Positions 18,488 to 27,414 of a stretch of DNA of 64,000 bases are shown piece after piece (position 1 is the first letter of the stretch; every line of letters begins with the position of its first letter). The stretch lies in NCBI GenBank assembly GCA_902601895.1, contig CACKOU010000003.1, positions 1 through 64,000 of the forward strand, written 5' to 3'. The notes beneath the pieces were generated by a model, which was not told the DNA's origin, made no database searches, and saw nothing but the letters and a program-made list of their open reading frames with translations. The stretch comes from an uncultured Pelagibacteraceae bacterium. GTDB lineage: Bacteria; Pseudomonadota; Alphaproteobacteria; Pelagibacterales; Pelagibacteraceae. A program made the position numbers and the translations under genes.

Positions 18488-19536
18488 TTTTTTACAAATT
18501 GAAATCCTGCAAACCTCCACCCTTCTTCGTCTCTTAAAGAGCAATTAATTCTTCCTCTTCTTTCATTAAACTTTTCAGAAAAGTTAATTTTTAAAATATT
18601 ACCATTTAACACAATATTTGTTCTTCTCCATTTTGATCCCTCATTCGAAAAGCAATTAATATTTTCTAAATTTTTTTGGTCTTTAAAAAACTCAATACTC
18701 ATTTTTGGTGGATTTTCATTATCTTGCATAAATTTATCTTCAGGTTTAATTATTTTATATTGAAGGGGTAGGTAAGATATTACTTCCTTAAATCTTTTTA
18801 ATTCACCATACTTCTCATTTATTGGAAATCTCGGTAACTCATATATATCTTTATTTAAATCTATAACTCCTGAATGTTGACCAAAAGCGAATTCGAAATT
18901 ATTTGAGATATAATTTTTTTGCTCTAGGTTGTATTCACCAAAAGGATATGAAAAAAATATAGGGTTGTAACCTAATTTGTTTTTAAAAATATGGATAGAT
19001 TTTTCAATATCCTCAACAAATTTTTTAAAATTGAATTTAGTTAAATAATCATGTGAATGTGAATGATTACCAATGTATGCAAATTCTTCTTTCTCTATCT
19101 CTTTAATTTGAGCCCAATTCATATATCCTTTATTTCCAACCGCTTCAGTTGATACAAACAAAATGAAAGGGATCTTATGATTTCTTAAAATGGGCCATGC
19201 ATTTTCATAAAATGAAGAGAATGCATCATCGACTGTTATAAGAATTTTTTTTCTTTTTTTTACTTTATTAAAATTTTCAGTAAATTCTCCAGGATTATAA
19301 AAGTTAAGATTACTATTTTTTATTAAATTTATATGTTTTTTAAAAATATCTATTTTTATGTTTGTTGATGGATATTTATTTTCCTCAAATCTATGATACA
19401 TAATCGCCAAAATACCTTGTTCCTCTTTATAATATTTCTTATTTACTACTTCGGATTTAGCGTTTAAAAAAATAATTGAAATTATGAATACTTTAATAAT
19501 AAATGCTGCAGATGATAAAATTTTATTTTCACTCAT
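18484..19536 (-). CDS. Polysaccharide deacetylase family protein (NodB-like)
   Basis: The 350-residue protein has an N-terminal hydrophobic signal segment (about 11-27) followed by a NodB-homology domain: the catalytic Asp pair in LITVDDAFSSFYENAW and the metal-binding His motif in GNHSHSHDYL. The family removes acetyl groups from glycans such as peptidoglycan or exopolysaccharide. The C-terminal 80 residues form an unrecognised domain. The ATG at 19536 makes the gene overlap the divergent tsaB by 53 bp; the next in-frame Met would delete the signal sequence, so the overlap seems genuine. Confidence 0.82.
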   Translation of the reverse strand: MSENKILSSAAFIIKVFIISIIFLNAKSEVVNKKYYKEEQGILAIMYHRFEENKYPSTNIKIDIFKKHINLIKNSNLNFYNPGEFTENFNKVKKRKKILITVDDAFSSFYENAWPILRNHKIPFILFVSTEAVGNKGYMNWAQIKEIEKEEFAYIGNHSHSHDYLTKFNFKKFVEDIEKSIHIFKNKLGYNPIFFSYPFGEYNLEQKNYISNNFEFAFGQHSGVIDLNKDIYELPRFPINEKYGELKRFKEVISYLPLQYKIIKPEDKFMQDNENPPKMSIEFFKDQKNLENINCFSNEGSKWRRTNIVLNGNILKINFSEKFNERRGRINCSLRDEEGWRFAGFQFVKN

Positions 19537-19861
19537 AACTAGCAGAGAATCTTATACTACCGCACATATAAACAGTAGAGAAAACTTTGATAAAATAATG
19601 ATATTAATTTTGAATTTCCTAAAAAAAAATAATTCAAATTTAGATGATATAGCTCAAATATTTGTGAATCAGGGCCCAGGAAAAGTTACAAGTATTAGAA
19701 ATTCAATAGCAATTGCTAAAGGTATTTCTTTTGCAAAAAATATTGATTTATATGGATTTTTGAGTGAACACTTGACTGACAATAGCTTAGAACAATTAGT
19801 AAAAATTGATAAAAAAAATTTTACAAATATTAATTTGATTAAACCCCTCCACTCGAGTTAA
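19484..19861 (+). CDS. tsaB: Short TsaB (tRNA t6A synthesis partner), 125 residues
   Basis: The protein matches the N-terminal lobe of TsaB: MNTLIINAAD, then IFVNQGPGKVTSIRNSIAIAKGI, equivalent to the GPGSFTGLR block. TsaB partners TsaD to make N6-threonylcarbamoyladenosine at position 37 of ANN-decoding tRNAs. The usual length is about 220-230 residues; here the C-terminal half is absent and only 8 bp separate the stop from fur, so this is a real end and not a frameshift. The rimI gene that normally follows is also missing. It overlaps the divergent deacetylase by 53 bp. Confidence 0.8.
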   Translation: MNTLIINAADDKILFSLITSRESYTTAHINSRENFDKIMILILNFLKKNNSNLDDIAQIFVNQGPGKVTSIRNSIAIAKGISFAKNIDLYGFLSEHLTDNSLEQLVKIDKKNFTNINLIKPLHSS

Positions 19862-19869
19862 AATATAGT

Positions 19870-20289
19870 ATGTTAGAAACTATTGAAGAAAAATGTCAAA
19901 AAAACGGAGTTAAGCTTACTGATCAAAGAAGGATAATCGCAAGAGTTATTTCCGAATCAAAAAAAACGTACGGAGAATCTGACCATCCAGATGTAGATGA
20001 GTTATATAACAGAGTTTCTCAAATAGATTCAAAAATTAGTATAGCTACAGTTTATAGAACAGTTAAACTGTTCGAAGAAGCTGGTATTTTAACAAAACAC
20101 GATTTTAAATCTGGTAAGGCAAGGTATGAATTAAATGATGATCATAACCATTTGATTGATATTAAAACAGGAGAAATTATAGAATTTGTAGATGAAGAGA
20201 TCGAAGAGTTACAAAAAAAAATTGCTGACAAATATGGTTATAAGCTAGTTGATCATAAATTAGAATTATACGGAATCAAAAAAAAATAA
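19870..20289 (+). CDS. fur: Fur-family metalloregulator (alphaproteobacterial Fur/Mur type)
   Basis: The 139-residue protein has an N-terminal winged helix (KLTDQRRIIARVI, then SIATVYRTVKLFEEAGI) and a C-terminal metal/dimer domain with HNHLIDIKTGEIIEF. It lacks the CxxC zinc pair of gammaproteobacterial Fur, as is usual for alphaproteobacterial Fur/Mur, several of which respond to manganese. It lies between tsaB and miaB, its standard alphaproteobacterial position. The metal it senses cannot be told from sequence. A second family member of the Irr type is at 35865. Confidence 0.92.
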   Translation: MLETIEEKCQKNGVKLTDQRRIIARVISESKKTYGESDHPDVDELYNRVSQIDSKISIATVYRTVKLFEEAGILTKHDFKSGKARYELNDDHNHLIDIKTGEIIEFVDEEIEELQKKIADKYGYKLVDHKLELYGIKKK

Positions 20290-20292
20290 TTC

Positions 20293-21624
20293 ATGCATAA
20301 AAAAGTATTTATAAAGACATTTGGTTGTCAAATGAATGAATACGACTCTAATAGAATATACGATGCTGTTAAAGCAATAGGATATAATAAAACAGAAAAT
20401 CAAGGTGATGCTGATTGTTATATTTTGAATACTTGTCATATTCGAGACAAAGCCAAGGATAAAGTTTATCATGAAATTGGCAGAGTCAAAAAATTATACG
20501 AAAATAAAAAAAAACCAATCATGGTTGTTGCAGGTTGCGTTGCACAAGCTGAAAATACTGAGATGCTTAATAGAGAGAAATTTATAGATTTAATTATAGG
20601 TCCTCAATCTTATCAAAAAATAAATAATCTTTTAAAAAGCTTTGAAGAAGAAAATAAAGTTGAAGAAACTGAATTCGACTCAGTTTCAAAGTTTAGGTAC
20701 TTCGATAATATTAAAAATAACAATACCAATGTTTCATCTTTTTTAACAATTCAAGAGGGTTGTGATAAGTTCTGTCATTTCTGTGTTGTTCCTTATACTA
20801 GAGGACCAGAATATTCTAGACCATTCAAAAGTATTATTGATGAAGCTGAGAGATTGATCAAGAACGGATCTAGAGAAATTACTTTTCTTGGCCAAAACGT
20901 AAATGCATATTCTTATAAAGATGGATCCAGGGAATACAGATTGTCAGATCTTATAAAAACACTCAGCAAATATTCCGAAATAAGTAGAATTAGATATACC
21001 ACATCTCATCCAAGAGATATGACAGATGATCTTATTGAATGTTACAAAAATTCAAAAAAATTAATGCCTTTTGTTCATTTACCAATACAAAGTGGTTCTG
21101 ACAGAATATTAAAAATGATGAACAGAAAGCACACTGTAAGTTATTATTTAAACATTTATGAAAAATTAATCAAAATTAATCCTAAAATAAAATTTTCTAG
21201 TGACTTTATTATCGGATACCCCGGAGAAACAGAGAATGATTTTAAAGAAACCATAAATTTAGTTAATAAAATTAAATTTATAAATTCATTTTCTTTTATT
21301 TTTAGCCCAAGACCAGGAACAAAGGCTGCAGAATTAGAGATTACTGATAAAGATAAACTTAAAAATAGACTGATAACTATTCAAGAAAAATTATTTAACA
21401 ATCAAATAGAATTAAATAAATCTTTAGAAGGTAAAACTTTAGAGGTACTTGTTGAAAATAAACTTAAAAACCAAAAAAAATATTTTGGAAGAAATAAATT
21501 TTTAAATTCTGTTATTTTCGATGCTAATGAAAGTCATATCGGCAAATTAATTAAAGTGAATATTGAAAAAAGTAATCAAAATTCTTTATTTGGCAAAGTA
21601 ACAGATGAAATGAAAGCAGCATAA
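20293..21624 (+). CDS. miaB: tRNA-2-methylthio-N6-dimethylallyladenosine synthase MiaB
   Basis: The 443-residue radical-SAM methylthiotransferase has the N-terminal UPF0004 domain with three cluster cysteines (TFGCQMNEYDS, NTCHIRD, AGCVAQ), the radical-SAM motif CDKFCHFC (about 157-164) and a C-terminal TRAM domain. It adds the 2-methylthio group to i6A37 of tRNAs. It starts 3 bp after fur and is 1 bp from the phoH-like gene, so it belongs to the fur-miaB-phoH-ybeY-lnt-metK transcript. Confidence 0.98.
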   Translation: MHKKVFIKTFGCQMNEYDSNRIYDAVKAIGYNKTENQGDADCYILNTCHIRDKAKDKVYHEIGRVKKLYENKKKPIMVVAGCVAQAENTEMLNREKFIDLIIGPQSYQKINNLLKSFEEENKVEETEFDSVSKFRYFDNIKNNNTNVSSFLTIQEGCDKFCHFCVVPYTRGPEYSRPFKSIIDEAERLIKNGSREITFLGQNVNAYSYKDGSREYRLSDLIKTLSKYSEISRIRYTTSHPRDMTDDLIECYKNSKKLMPFVHLPIQSGSDRILKMMNRKHTVSYYLNIYEKLIKINPKIKFSSDFIIGYPGETENDFKETINLVNKIKFINSFSFIFSPRPGTKAAELEITDKDKLKNRLITIQEKLFNNQIELNKSLEGKTLEVLVENKLKNQKKYFGRNKFLNSVIFDANESHIGKLIKVNIEKSNQNSLFGKVTDEMKAA

Positions 21625-21625
21625 T

Positions 21626-22633
21626 TTGAAAAATTTTGCAAAATCAAAAATTAATCCCGATTTAAAATATGTATATTCAGAAAACAATGCCTTAAGTATT
21701 GTATTTCAAAGCAACGAATTACTTTTAGGTGTTTTAGGAGAATTTAATAATAACCTAAAAGAATTAGAAAAAATTACAAATTCTAGCATTTACTCAAGAG
21801 GAAACTCAATTTTATTAAAAAATAATCCTGAGAAAAATGAAATAATAAAGAATGCAATTCAATTCCTTGTAGATCAATTTTTAAATAATGGAACATTAGA
21901 AAAAAAGGATATAGAGTCATCAGTAAACAAATTTATGATTGATGAAAAAGTTACAAATAAAAGTAGAAATGTTGAATACATAATAAAAACTCCAAAAAAA
22001 TTTGTTATACCAAGATCAGAGAAACAAAAAAATTATATAAGGGCTTTAAAAGAATCAGATATTATTATTTCTACAGGACCAGCGGGAACTGGTAAAACTT
22101 TTTTAGCTGTAGCTGTTGCTTTAACAATGTTGCTTGAAAAAAAAATAGAGCGAATTATTTTATCTAGACCAGCGGTAGAAGCAGGAGAGAGATTAGGTTT
22201 TTTACCAGGTGACATGAGGGAAAAAGTTGATCCATATTTAAGACCTCTTTACGATTCATTATATGACTTATTAGATTTTGAAAAAATTCAAAAAAAAATA
22301 GAAGTTGGAGATATTGAAATTGCACCACTTGCATTCATGAGGGGAAGAACTTTAAAAAATTCTTTTGCAATACTCGATGAAGCACAAAATGCAACAGATA
22401 CTCAAATAAAAATGTTTTTAACAAGAATTGGTGAAAATTCCAAAATAGTTATTAACGGTGATCCTTCTCAAATAGACTTACACAATAAAACAATGTCAGG
22501 ATTAAATAGATCAAAAAAATTACTTGGTCATTTAAAAGAGATATCTGTAGTAGATTTTGATCATACCGATGTTGTGAGACATCCACTAGTTTCCAAGATA
22601 GTCAAGGCTTATTCTGATAAAAATTCAGATTAA
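21626..22633 (+). CDS. ybeZ: PhoH-like ATPase (YbeZ)
   Basis: The 335-residue protein carries the PhoH P-loop GPAGTGKTFLAVA (about 151-163) and Walker B ILDEAQNATDTQIKMFLTR (about 251-269), preceded by LSRPAVEAGERLGFLPGD. It uses a TTG start (21626) directly after miaB. YbeZ works with the RNase YbeY in rRNA processing and ribosome quality control, and ybeY follows with a one-base overlap. It is soluble and cytoplasmic. Length is normal for the family. Confidence 0.95.
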   Translation: MKNFAKSKINPDLKYVYSENNALSIVFQSNELLLGVLGEFNNNLKELEKITNSSIYSRGNSILLKNNPEKNEIIKNAIQFLVDQFLNNGTLEKKDIESSVNKFMIDEKVTNKSRNVEYIIKTPKKFVIPRSEKQKNYIRALKESDIIISTGPAGTGKTFLAVAVALTMLLEKKIERIILSRPAVEAGERLGFLPGDMREKVDPYLRPLYDSLYDLLDFEKIQKKIEVGDIEIAPLAFMRGRTLKNSFAILDEAQNATDTQIKMFLTRIGENSKIVINGDPSQIDLHNKTMSGLNRSKKLLGHLKEISVVDFDHTDVVRHPLVSKIVKAYSDKNSD

Positions 22634-23079
22634 TGATTAAAGTCAACATAGTTTTAGACAAAAAAATTTGGGAAAAAAAATTAAAAAAACCAGAAATCTA
22701 CTTCAAAAAGAAATTAAACAAATTATCTAAATTAAGCATATTTAAAAATAAAAACCACGAGTTTACTGTGATGCTTACTAATAATAAAAAAATGAAAGAT
22801 TTAAATTTAAAATTTAGAAATAAAAATGTTACAACGGACGTACTTTCTTTTCCTTTAAATGTTAAATTCAAAAATAAATTATATTTAGGGGATATAGCAA
22901 TTTCTTTTGAAATAATTAATAAAAGAGCTAAATCAAAGAGTTTTGATCATGAATTAGATAAAATGTGGATACATGGTTATTTACATCTTTTAGGACATGA
23001 TCATAAAAAAAATAAAGATTATTATTTAATGAAGAAAAAAGAAAATTTAATATTTAAAAAATTGAATAAAATAAATTGA
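22633..23079 (+). CDS. ybeY: Endoribonuclease YbeY
   Basis: The 148-residue metalloprotein has the defining zinc motif HGYLHLLGHDH (three histidines) near residues 117-127 and the upstream TTDVLSFPL block. It is required for 16S rRNA 3' maturation and late ribosome quality control. It overlaps ybeZ by one base and lnt by four bases (TTGA), so translation is coupled. The corC/ybeX haemolysin-like gene that usually lies between ybeY and lnt in alphaproteobacteria is absent. Confidence 0.96.
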   Translation: MIKVNIVLDKKIWEKKLKKPEIYFKKKLNKLSKLSIFKNKNHEFTVMLTNNKKMKDLNLKFRNKNVTTDVLSFPLNVKFKNKLYLGDIAISFEIINKRAKSKSFDHELDKMWIHGYLHLLGHDHKKNKDYYLMKKKENLIFKKLNKIN

Positions 23080-24596
23080 AATCTATTCTAGAAAATAAAG
23101 CTTATCTATATTTAATATGTTTATTTTTAGGTATAATAACATCATTTAGTTTACCACCATATAATTTTGTATTTCTTAATTTTTTTTCACTCCCGATATT
23201 ACTTTATATATTGATAAATTATGCCCATAAAAAAATCATATCGTTTTTTGTTGGTTGGGTCTTTGGATTTGGTTATTTTATTTCTAACCTTTATTGGATT
23301 ACAAATTCTTTGACATATGATGTAAATTTTAAATTCATTATTCCATTTGCATTAATATTAATTCCTTTATTTTTGGGAATATTTTATGGTTTGGTAACTT
23401 TTTTAAGTAGCTATTTTAATTTGAAAAATAAACTCTCATCAGTTTTAATTTTTTCGCTTTTTTTTGGTGGGATTGAATTTCTAAGAAGTTTTATTTTAGG
23501 TGGTTTTCCTTGGAATTTATTAGTCTTTAGTATTTCAAATAACTTACCTTCTTTACAAATTTTATCCTATGTAGGAACCTACTCATTAAATTTATTATCT
23601 ATGACTATTTTCTTGTTACCAATAATATTTTTTAATAAGTATAAAAGTTCAGCATCAGTTATTATTTTTTGTTTCAGTTTAATTCTAGTAGTAATAAATT
23701 ACTCGTATGGATATATTAATATTAAAAATTTTGAAAAAAAAAAATACGACAAGCTAGATTCCGTTATTCGAGTTGTTTCTCCAAATTTTCCAATTGAAAG
23801 ATTCTTAACAAATCAGAGTCCAGAAAAAAATATTGATGAATTACTCACTTTAAGTAATCCAAATAAATCTCAAAAAAAAATATTTATTTTTCCTGAGGGT
23901 ATAATTAGTAGTATTTATTTTAAAGATCTCAAATTATTTAAAAATATCTTCAAAAAAAAATTTAATGTAAATCATAAAGTCATTTTGGGGATTAATAGTA
24001 TTAAAGAAAATAAAATTTATAATTCTTTAGTAGTATTAAATTCTGACACAGAATTATTATATAAATATAACAAGAATAAACTAGTTCCATTTGGAGAATT
24101 TTTACCTTTTGAAAATTTCTTCAAAAGAGTAGGTTTAAAAAAAATAACCCAAGGGTATCAATCATTTTCAGCTGATAATAAAAGAAAAATTTTGAACATT
24201 GATAAATTAAAATTTATTCCACTTATTTGTTATGAAATTATTTATTCAGGAAAAATTAATCCAAATAAAAAATATTATGATTTTATATTAAATATTTCTG
24301 AGGATGGTTGGTTTGGCAAATCTATTGGACCTGCTCAACATTTATATCATTCGATATTCAGATCAATTGAAGAAGGTAAAAATGTTATTAGATCTACAAA
24401 TAATGGAGTGTCTGCTTTTGTTAATCCCAAAGGTCAAATTATTAAACAAATTAGTGAAAAAGGATATTTTGATATTAATAAAATCAAACGTGTTGATAAA
24501 ACTTATTTTGCTGAACATGGTAATAAGATCTTCTTTTATTTTGTCCTAATTTATACTACTTTCATTATGATATTAAAAATAAGGGAGAATAAATGA
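23076..24596 (+). CDS. lnt: Apolipoprotein N-acyltransferase
   Basis: The 506-residue membrane enzyme has six to eight N-terminal transmembrane helices and then a periplasmic nitrilase-like domain with the Glu-Lys-Cys triad: Glu in FPEGII (about 267), Lys in NKLVPFGEF (about 331) and Cys in IPLICYEII (about 385). It adds the third acyl chain to lipoproteins such as the BON and LptM-like lipoproteins of this window. The start is a TTG overlapping the ybeY stop; the end overlaps metK as ATGA. Confidence 0.96.
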   Translation: MKSILENKAYLYLICLFLGIITSFSLPPYNFVFLNFFSLPILLYILINYAHKKIISFFVGWVFGFGYFISNLYWITNSLTYDVNFKFIIPFALILIPLFLGIFYGLVTFLSSYFNLKNKLSSVLIFSLFFGGIEFLRSFILGGFPWNLLVFSISNNLPSLQILSYVGTYSLNLLSMTIFLLPIIFFNKYKSSASVIIFCFSLILVVINYSYGYINIKNFEKKKYDKLDSVIRVVSPNFPIERFLTNQSPEKNIDELLTLSNPNKSQKKIFIFPEGIISSIYFKDLKLFKNIFKKKFNVNHKVILGINSIKENKIYNSLVVLNSDTELLYKYNKNKLVPFGEFLPFENFFKRVGLKKITQGYQSFSADNKRKILNIDKLKFIPLICYEIIYSGKINPNKKYYDFILNISEDGWFGKSIGPAQHLYHSIFRSIEEGKNVIRSTNNGVSAFVNPKGQIIKQISEKGYFDINKIKRVDKTYFAEHGNKIFFYFVLIYTTFIMILKIRENK

Positions 24597-25756
24597 AAAA
24601 AGATTACTTATTTACTAGCGAGTCAGTATCCGAAGGTCATCCAGATAAAGTTTGTGATAGAATTTCAGATATGGTTGTAGATACATATTTGGCTGCTGAA
24701 CCTCAATCGAGAGTTGCTTGTGAAACATTAACAACAACAAATAAAGTTGTCTTAGCTGGTGAAGTAAGAGGTCCAGAAATAAAAAAAGAAGATTTAATAG
24801 AAAAAGTTAGGCACTGCATCAAAGACATTGGATATGATCAAGAAGGATTTACTTGGAAAGAGGCAACATCAGTCGAAAGTCATTTACATTCTCAATCAGC
24901 TGATATTGCTATGGGTGTAGATTCCTCTGGAAATAAAGATGAAGGTGCAGGTGATCAAGGAATTATGTTTGGTTATGCGTGTAATGAAACTGATGTGCTG
25001 ATGCCCGCTCCAATACATTATTCTCATAAAATTTTAAGACTTATGGCTGAGGATAGAAAATCTGGCAAATTAAAAAATATAGAACCAGACTCAAAAAGCC
25101 AAATTACAATTGAATACAAAAATGGTAAACCTTCATCTGTAAAATCTGTAGTTATATCGACACAACACTCTCCAGATATCAATCAAGCTCAAGTTAGAGA
25201 ATTGGTAAAACCTTATATTGAAAGATCAATACCAAAAGAATTATTGAGTTCATTAGATGAAAAGGAAATATATGTGAACCCAACAGGAAATTTTGTAATT
25301 GGAGGTCCTGACGGTGACAGTGGTTTGACTGGTAGGAAAATTATTGTTGACACCTATGGTGGAGCAGCACCACATGGAGGAGGTGCATTTTCTGGAAAAG
25401 ATCCAACCAAAGTTGATAGATCAGCTGCTTATGCATCCAGATATTTAGCAAAGAATGTTGTTGCATCTAAAATTGCTGATAAATGTCTTATACAATTAGC
25501 TTATGCAATTGGAGTATCAAAACCTTTATCTATTTATGTCGATTTGTTTGTTAACGACGATGAGAAAAATAAGCATGTTGAAAAGCTTATAAATGAGAAT
25601 TTTGATCTAAGCCCCAGAGGAATAAGAGAAATGCTTGGTCTGAACAAACCTATCTATGAAAAAACATCAGCCTATGGGCATTTTGGAAGAATGCCCGATG
25701 ACATGGGATGCTTTTCATGGGAAAAGACAGATAAATCAGACATATTTAGCAAGTAA
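24593..25756 (+). CDS. metK: S-adenosylmethionine synthetase
   Basis: The 387-residue enzyme shows the MetK signatures: [16 protein letters not shown] at the N-terminus, [12 protein letters not shown] (about 121-132), [15 protein letters not shown] (about 260-274) and a normal C-terminus. It makes SAM from methionine and ATP. Its start overlaps the lnt stop by four bases, so there is no room for a leader riboswitch; expression depends on the upstream operon. It is followed not by trmB or rimP but by a promoter/terminator segment and nusA. Confidence 0.98.
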   Translation: MKKDYLFTSESVSEGHPDKVCDRISDMVVDTYLAAEPQSRVACETLTTTNKVVLAGEVRGPEIKKEDLIEKVRHCIKDIGYDQEGFTWKEATSVESHLHSQSADIAMGVDSSGNKDEGAGDQGIMFGYACNETDVLMPAPIHYSHKILRLMAEDRKSGKLKNIEPDSKSQITIEYKNGKPSSVKSVVISTQHSPDINQAQVRELVKPYIERSIPKELLSSLDEKEIYVNPTGNFVIGGPDGDSGLTGRKIIVDTYGGAAPHGGGAFSGKDPTKVDRSAAYASRYLAKNVVASKIADKCLIQLAYAIGVSKPLSIYVDLFVNDDEKNKHVEKLINENFDLSPRGIREMLGLNKPIYEKTSAYGHFGRMPDDMGCFSWEKTDKSDIFSK

Positions 25757-25762
25757 ATAAAG

Positions 25763-25790
25763 TTGAATATTAAAAAAAAATAAATATATT
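25763..25790 (+). promoter_or_regulatory. Putative sigma70-type promoter upstream of nusA
   Basis: TTGAAT (25763-25768) and TATATT (25785-25790) are spaced by 16 bp, each close to consensus. The predicted start near 25797 lies upstream of the terminator hairpin at 25813-25839, so a transcript from here would read through that hairpin before reaching nusA. AT-rich sequence raises the chance of a fortuitous match. Confidence 0.45.
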
Positions 25791-25812
25791 TCACTAACAT
25801 TATTGAATTTTC

Positions 25813-25839
25813 AAAATGGGCTTCGGCCCATTTTTTTTT
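25813..25839 (+). terminator. Intrinsic terminator between metK and nusA (possible nusA attenuator)
   Basis: A perfect 9-bp stem, AAAATGGGC paired with GCCCATTTT, is closed by a UUCG tetraloop and followed by a T-run to 25839. This is a textbook rho-independent terminator and one of few GC-rich stems in the window. It ends only 11 bp before the nusA ATG. It may end the metK operon, and if nusA is transcribed from the upstream putative promoter it would also act within the nusA leader. Confidence 0.92.
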
Positions 25840-25850
25840 AGGTATAACAA

Positions 25851-27404
25851 ATGTTAAATAGAAGAGCAGATAAATTAGAATTATTGAGAATTGCAGAAGC
25901 AGTAGCTTTAGAAAAGTCAATCGATAAAGAACTTATAATTGACTCGATGGAGAATGGTATAGCTAAAGCAGCTAAATCAAAATTTGGATCTGATAATGAA
26001 ATTAAAGTTCAAATAAACAGAGATAATGGAGACATTGGAATTTATAGAAGATTGTTAATTGTTGAAAACCCAGAAAATTCAAATATTGAAATTAGCTTAG
26101 ATGATGCAAAGAAACTAGATGTAATTTATCATGATAAAAAAGTTGGTGACGAAGTTTTGCAACCTTTACCTTCATTTGATTTTGGAAGAATAGCAGCTCA
26201 AACAGCTAAACAGGTTATTAGTTTTAATGTTAGAGAGGCGGAAAGAGAGAGGCAATATAACGATTTTAAAGATAAAAAAGATACAATAGTAAGTGGTATT
26301 GTAAAAAGGTTAGAATATGGAAATGTCATAGTTGACTTGGGAAGAACAGAGTCAATTATTCAAAAAAATGAAATGATACCTAGAGAGAATATAAAAGCTG
26401 GTGATAGAATAAAAGCATACTGTTTAGACGTAAGAAGAGAAACGAGAGGCCAGCAAATATTTCTTTCAAGGGCACACCCTAAATTTATGGAAAAACTTTT
26501 TATTCAAGAAGTTCCAGAAATTTATGAAGGACTTATAGAAATAAAATCATCTTCAAGAGATCCAGGTAGTAGAGCAAAGATTTGTGTTAAAGCAATTGAT
26601 ACATCTTTAGATCCAGTTGGAGCATGTGTGGGTATGCGAGGAAGCAGAGTACAAGCTGTTGTAAACGAGCTACAGGGTGAAAAGATAGATATAGTTAATT
26701 GGTCTGAAGATCCAGCTGTTATAGTTGCTAACGCTTTGTCGCCGGCTGAAGTTCAAAGAGTAAATGTGGACGAGGAAGGAAGAAAGCTTGATGTGATTTT
26801 AACAGAAGAAAATTTAAGTAAGGCAATCGGTAGAAGAGGTCAAAATGTCAGATTAGCAACAAAACTTATGAATTATGAAATAAATATCATGACAGACCAA
26901 GAGGATTCTGAGAGAAGACAAATTGAGTTTAAAGAGAAGACGGATAATTTTGTAAAAAATTTAGAATTAGATGAAACGCTTGGACAGTTGTTGGTTGCTG
27001 AAGGATTTTCATCAATAGATGACATAAAGGATAGTAATACAGAGTCACTAATGAAAATCGAGGGTATAGAACAAGATACTGCAATAGAATTAATTGATAG
27101 AGCAAAAGAATTTTATAAAAAAGATCAAGAGGAAATTGCAAATAGAATAAAAAACTTAGGTTTAGAAAACGATTTGATTAATCATAAAGGTTTAACACCT
27201 GGAATGTTGGTTACGCTTGGAGAACAAAAAATATTAACTCTAAATGATTTCGCAGATCTTGCATCAGATGAATTAACAGGTGGATATGATATCGTAAAAG
27301 GAGAAAGAGTAAGAATTAAAGGTTACCTAGAGGAATTTGCTCTTTCTAAAAAAGAAGCTGATGATTTAATTATGTCTGCAAGAGATATAGTTTATAAAGA
27401 TTGA
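25851..27404 (+). CDS. nusA: Transcription termination/antitermination factor NusA
   Basis: The 517-residue protein has the NusA N-terminal domain (starting MLNRRADKLELLRIAEAVA), an S1 domain (about 135-200; SGIVKRLEYGNVIVDLG), two KH domains (GACVGMRGSRV and KAIGRRGQNV) and two C-terminal helix-hairpin repeats. It binds RNA polymerase and controls pausing, termination and antitermination. A TATAAC at 25842-25847 just before the ATG could give a leaderless transcript. The rimP gene that usually precedes nusA and the ylxR gene that often follows are both missing; infB follows after 10 bp. Confidence 0.98.
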   Translation: MLNRRADKLELLRIAEAVALEKSIDKELIIDSMENGIAKAAKSKFGSDNEIKVQINRDNGDIGIYRRLLIVENPENSNIEISLDDAKKLDVIYHDKKVGDEVLQPLPSFDFGRIAAQTAKQVISFNVREAERERQYNDFKDKKDTIVSGIVKRLEYGNVIVDLGRTESIIQKNEMIPRENIKAGDRIKAYCLDVRRETRGQQIFLSRAHPKFMEKLFIQEVPEIYEGLIEIKSSSRDPGSRAKICVKAIDTSLDPVGACVGMRGSRVQAVVNELQGEKIDIVNWSEDPAVIVANALSPAEVQRVNVDEEGRKLDVILTEENLSKAIGRRGQNVRLATKLMNYEINIMTDQEDSERRQIEFKEKTDNFVKNLELDETLGQLLVAEGFSSIDDIKDSNTESLMKIEGIEQDTAIELIDRAKEFYKKDQEEIANRIKNLGLENDLINHKGLTPGMLVTLGEQKILTLNDFADLASDELTGGYDIVKGERVRIKGYLEEFALSKKEADDLIMSARDIVYKD

Positions 27405-27414
27405 GAAATGAAAA

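Noticed and set aside
24400-24592. SAM riboswitch before metK
   Set aside because: metK overlaps lnt by four bases and no SAM-II or SAM-V-like pseudoknot could be seen; there is no leader space.
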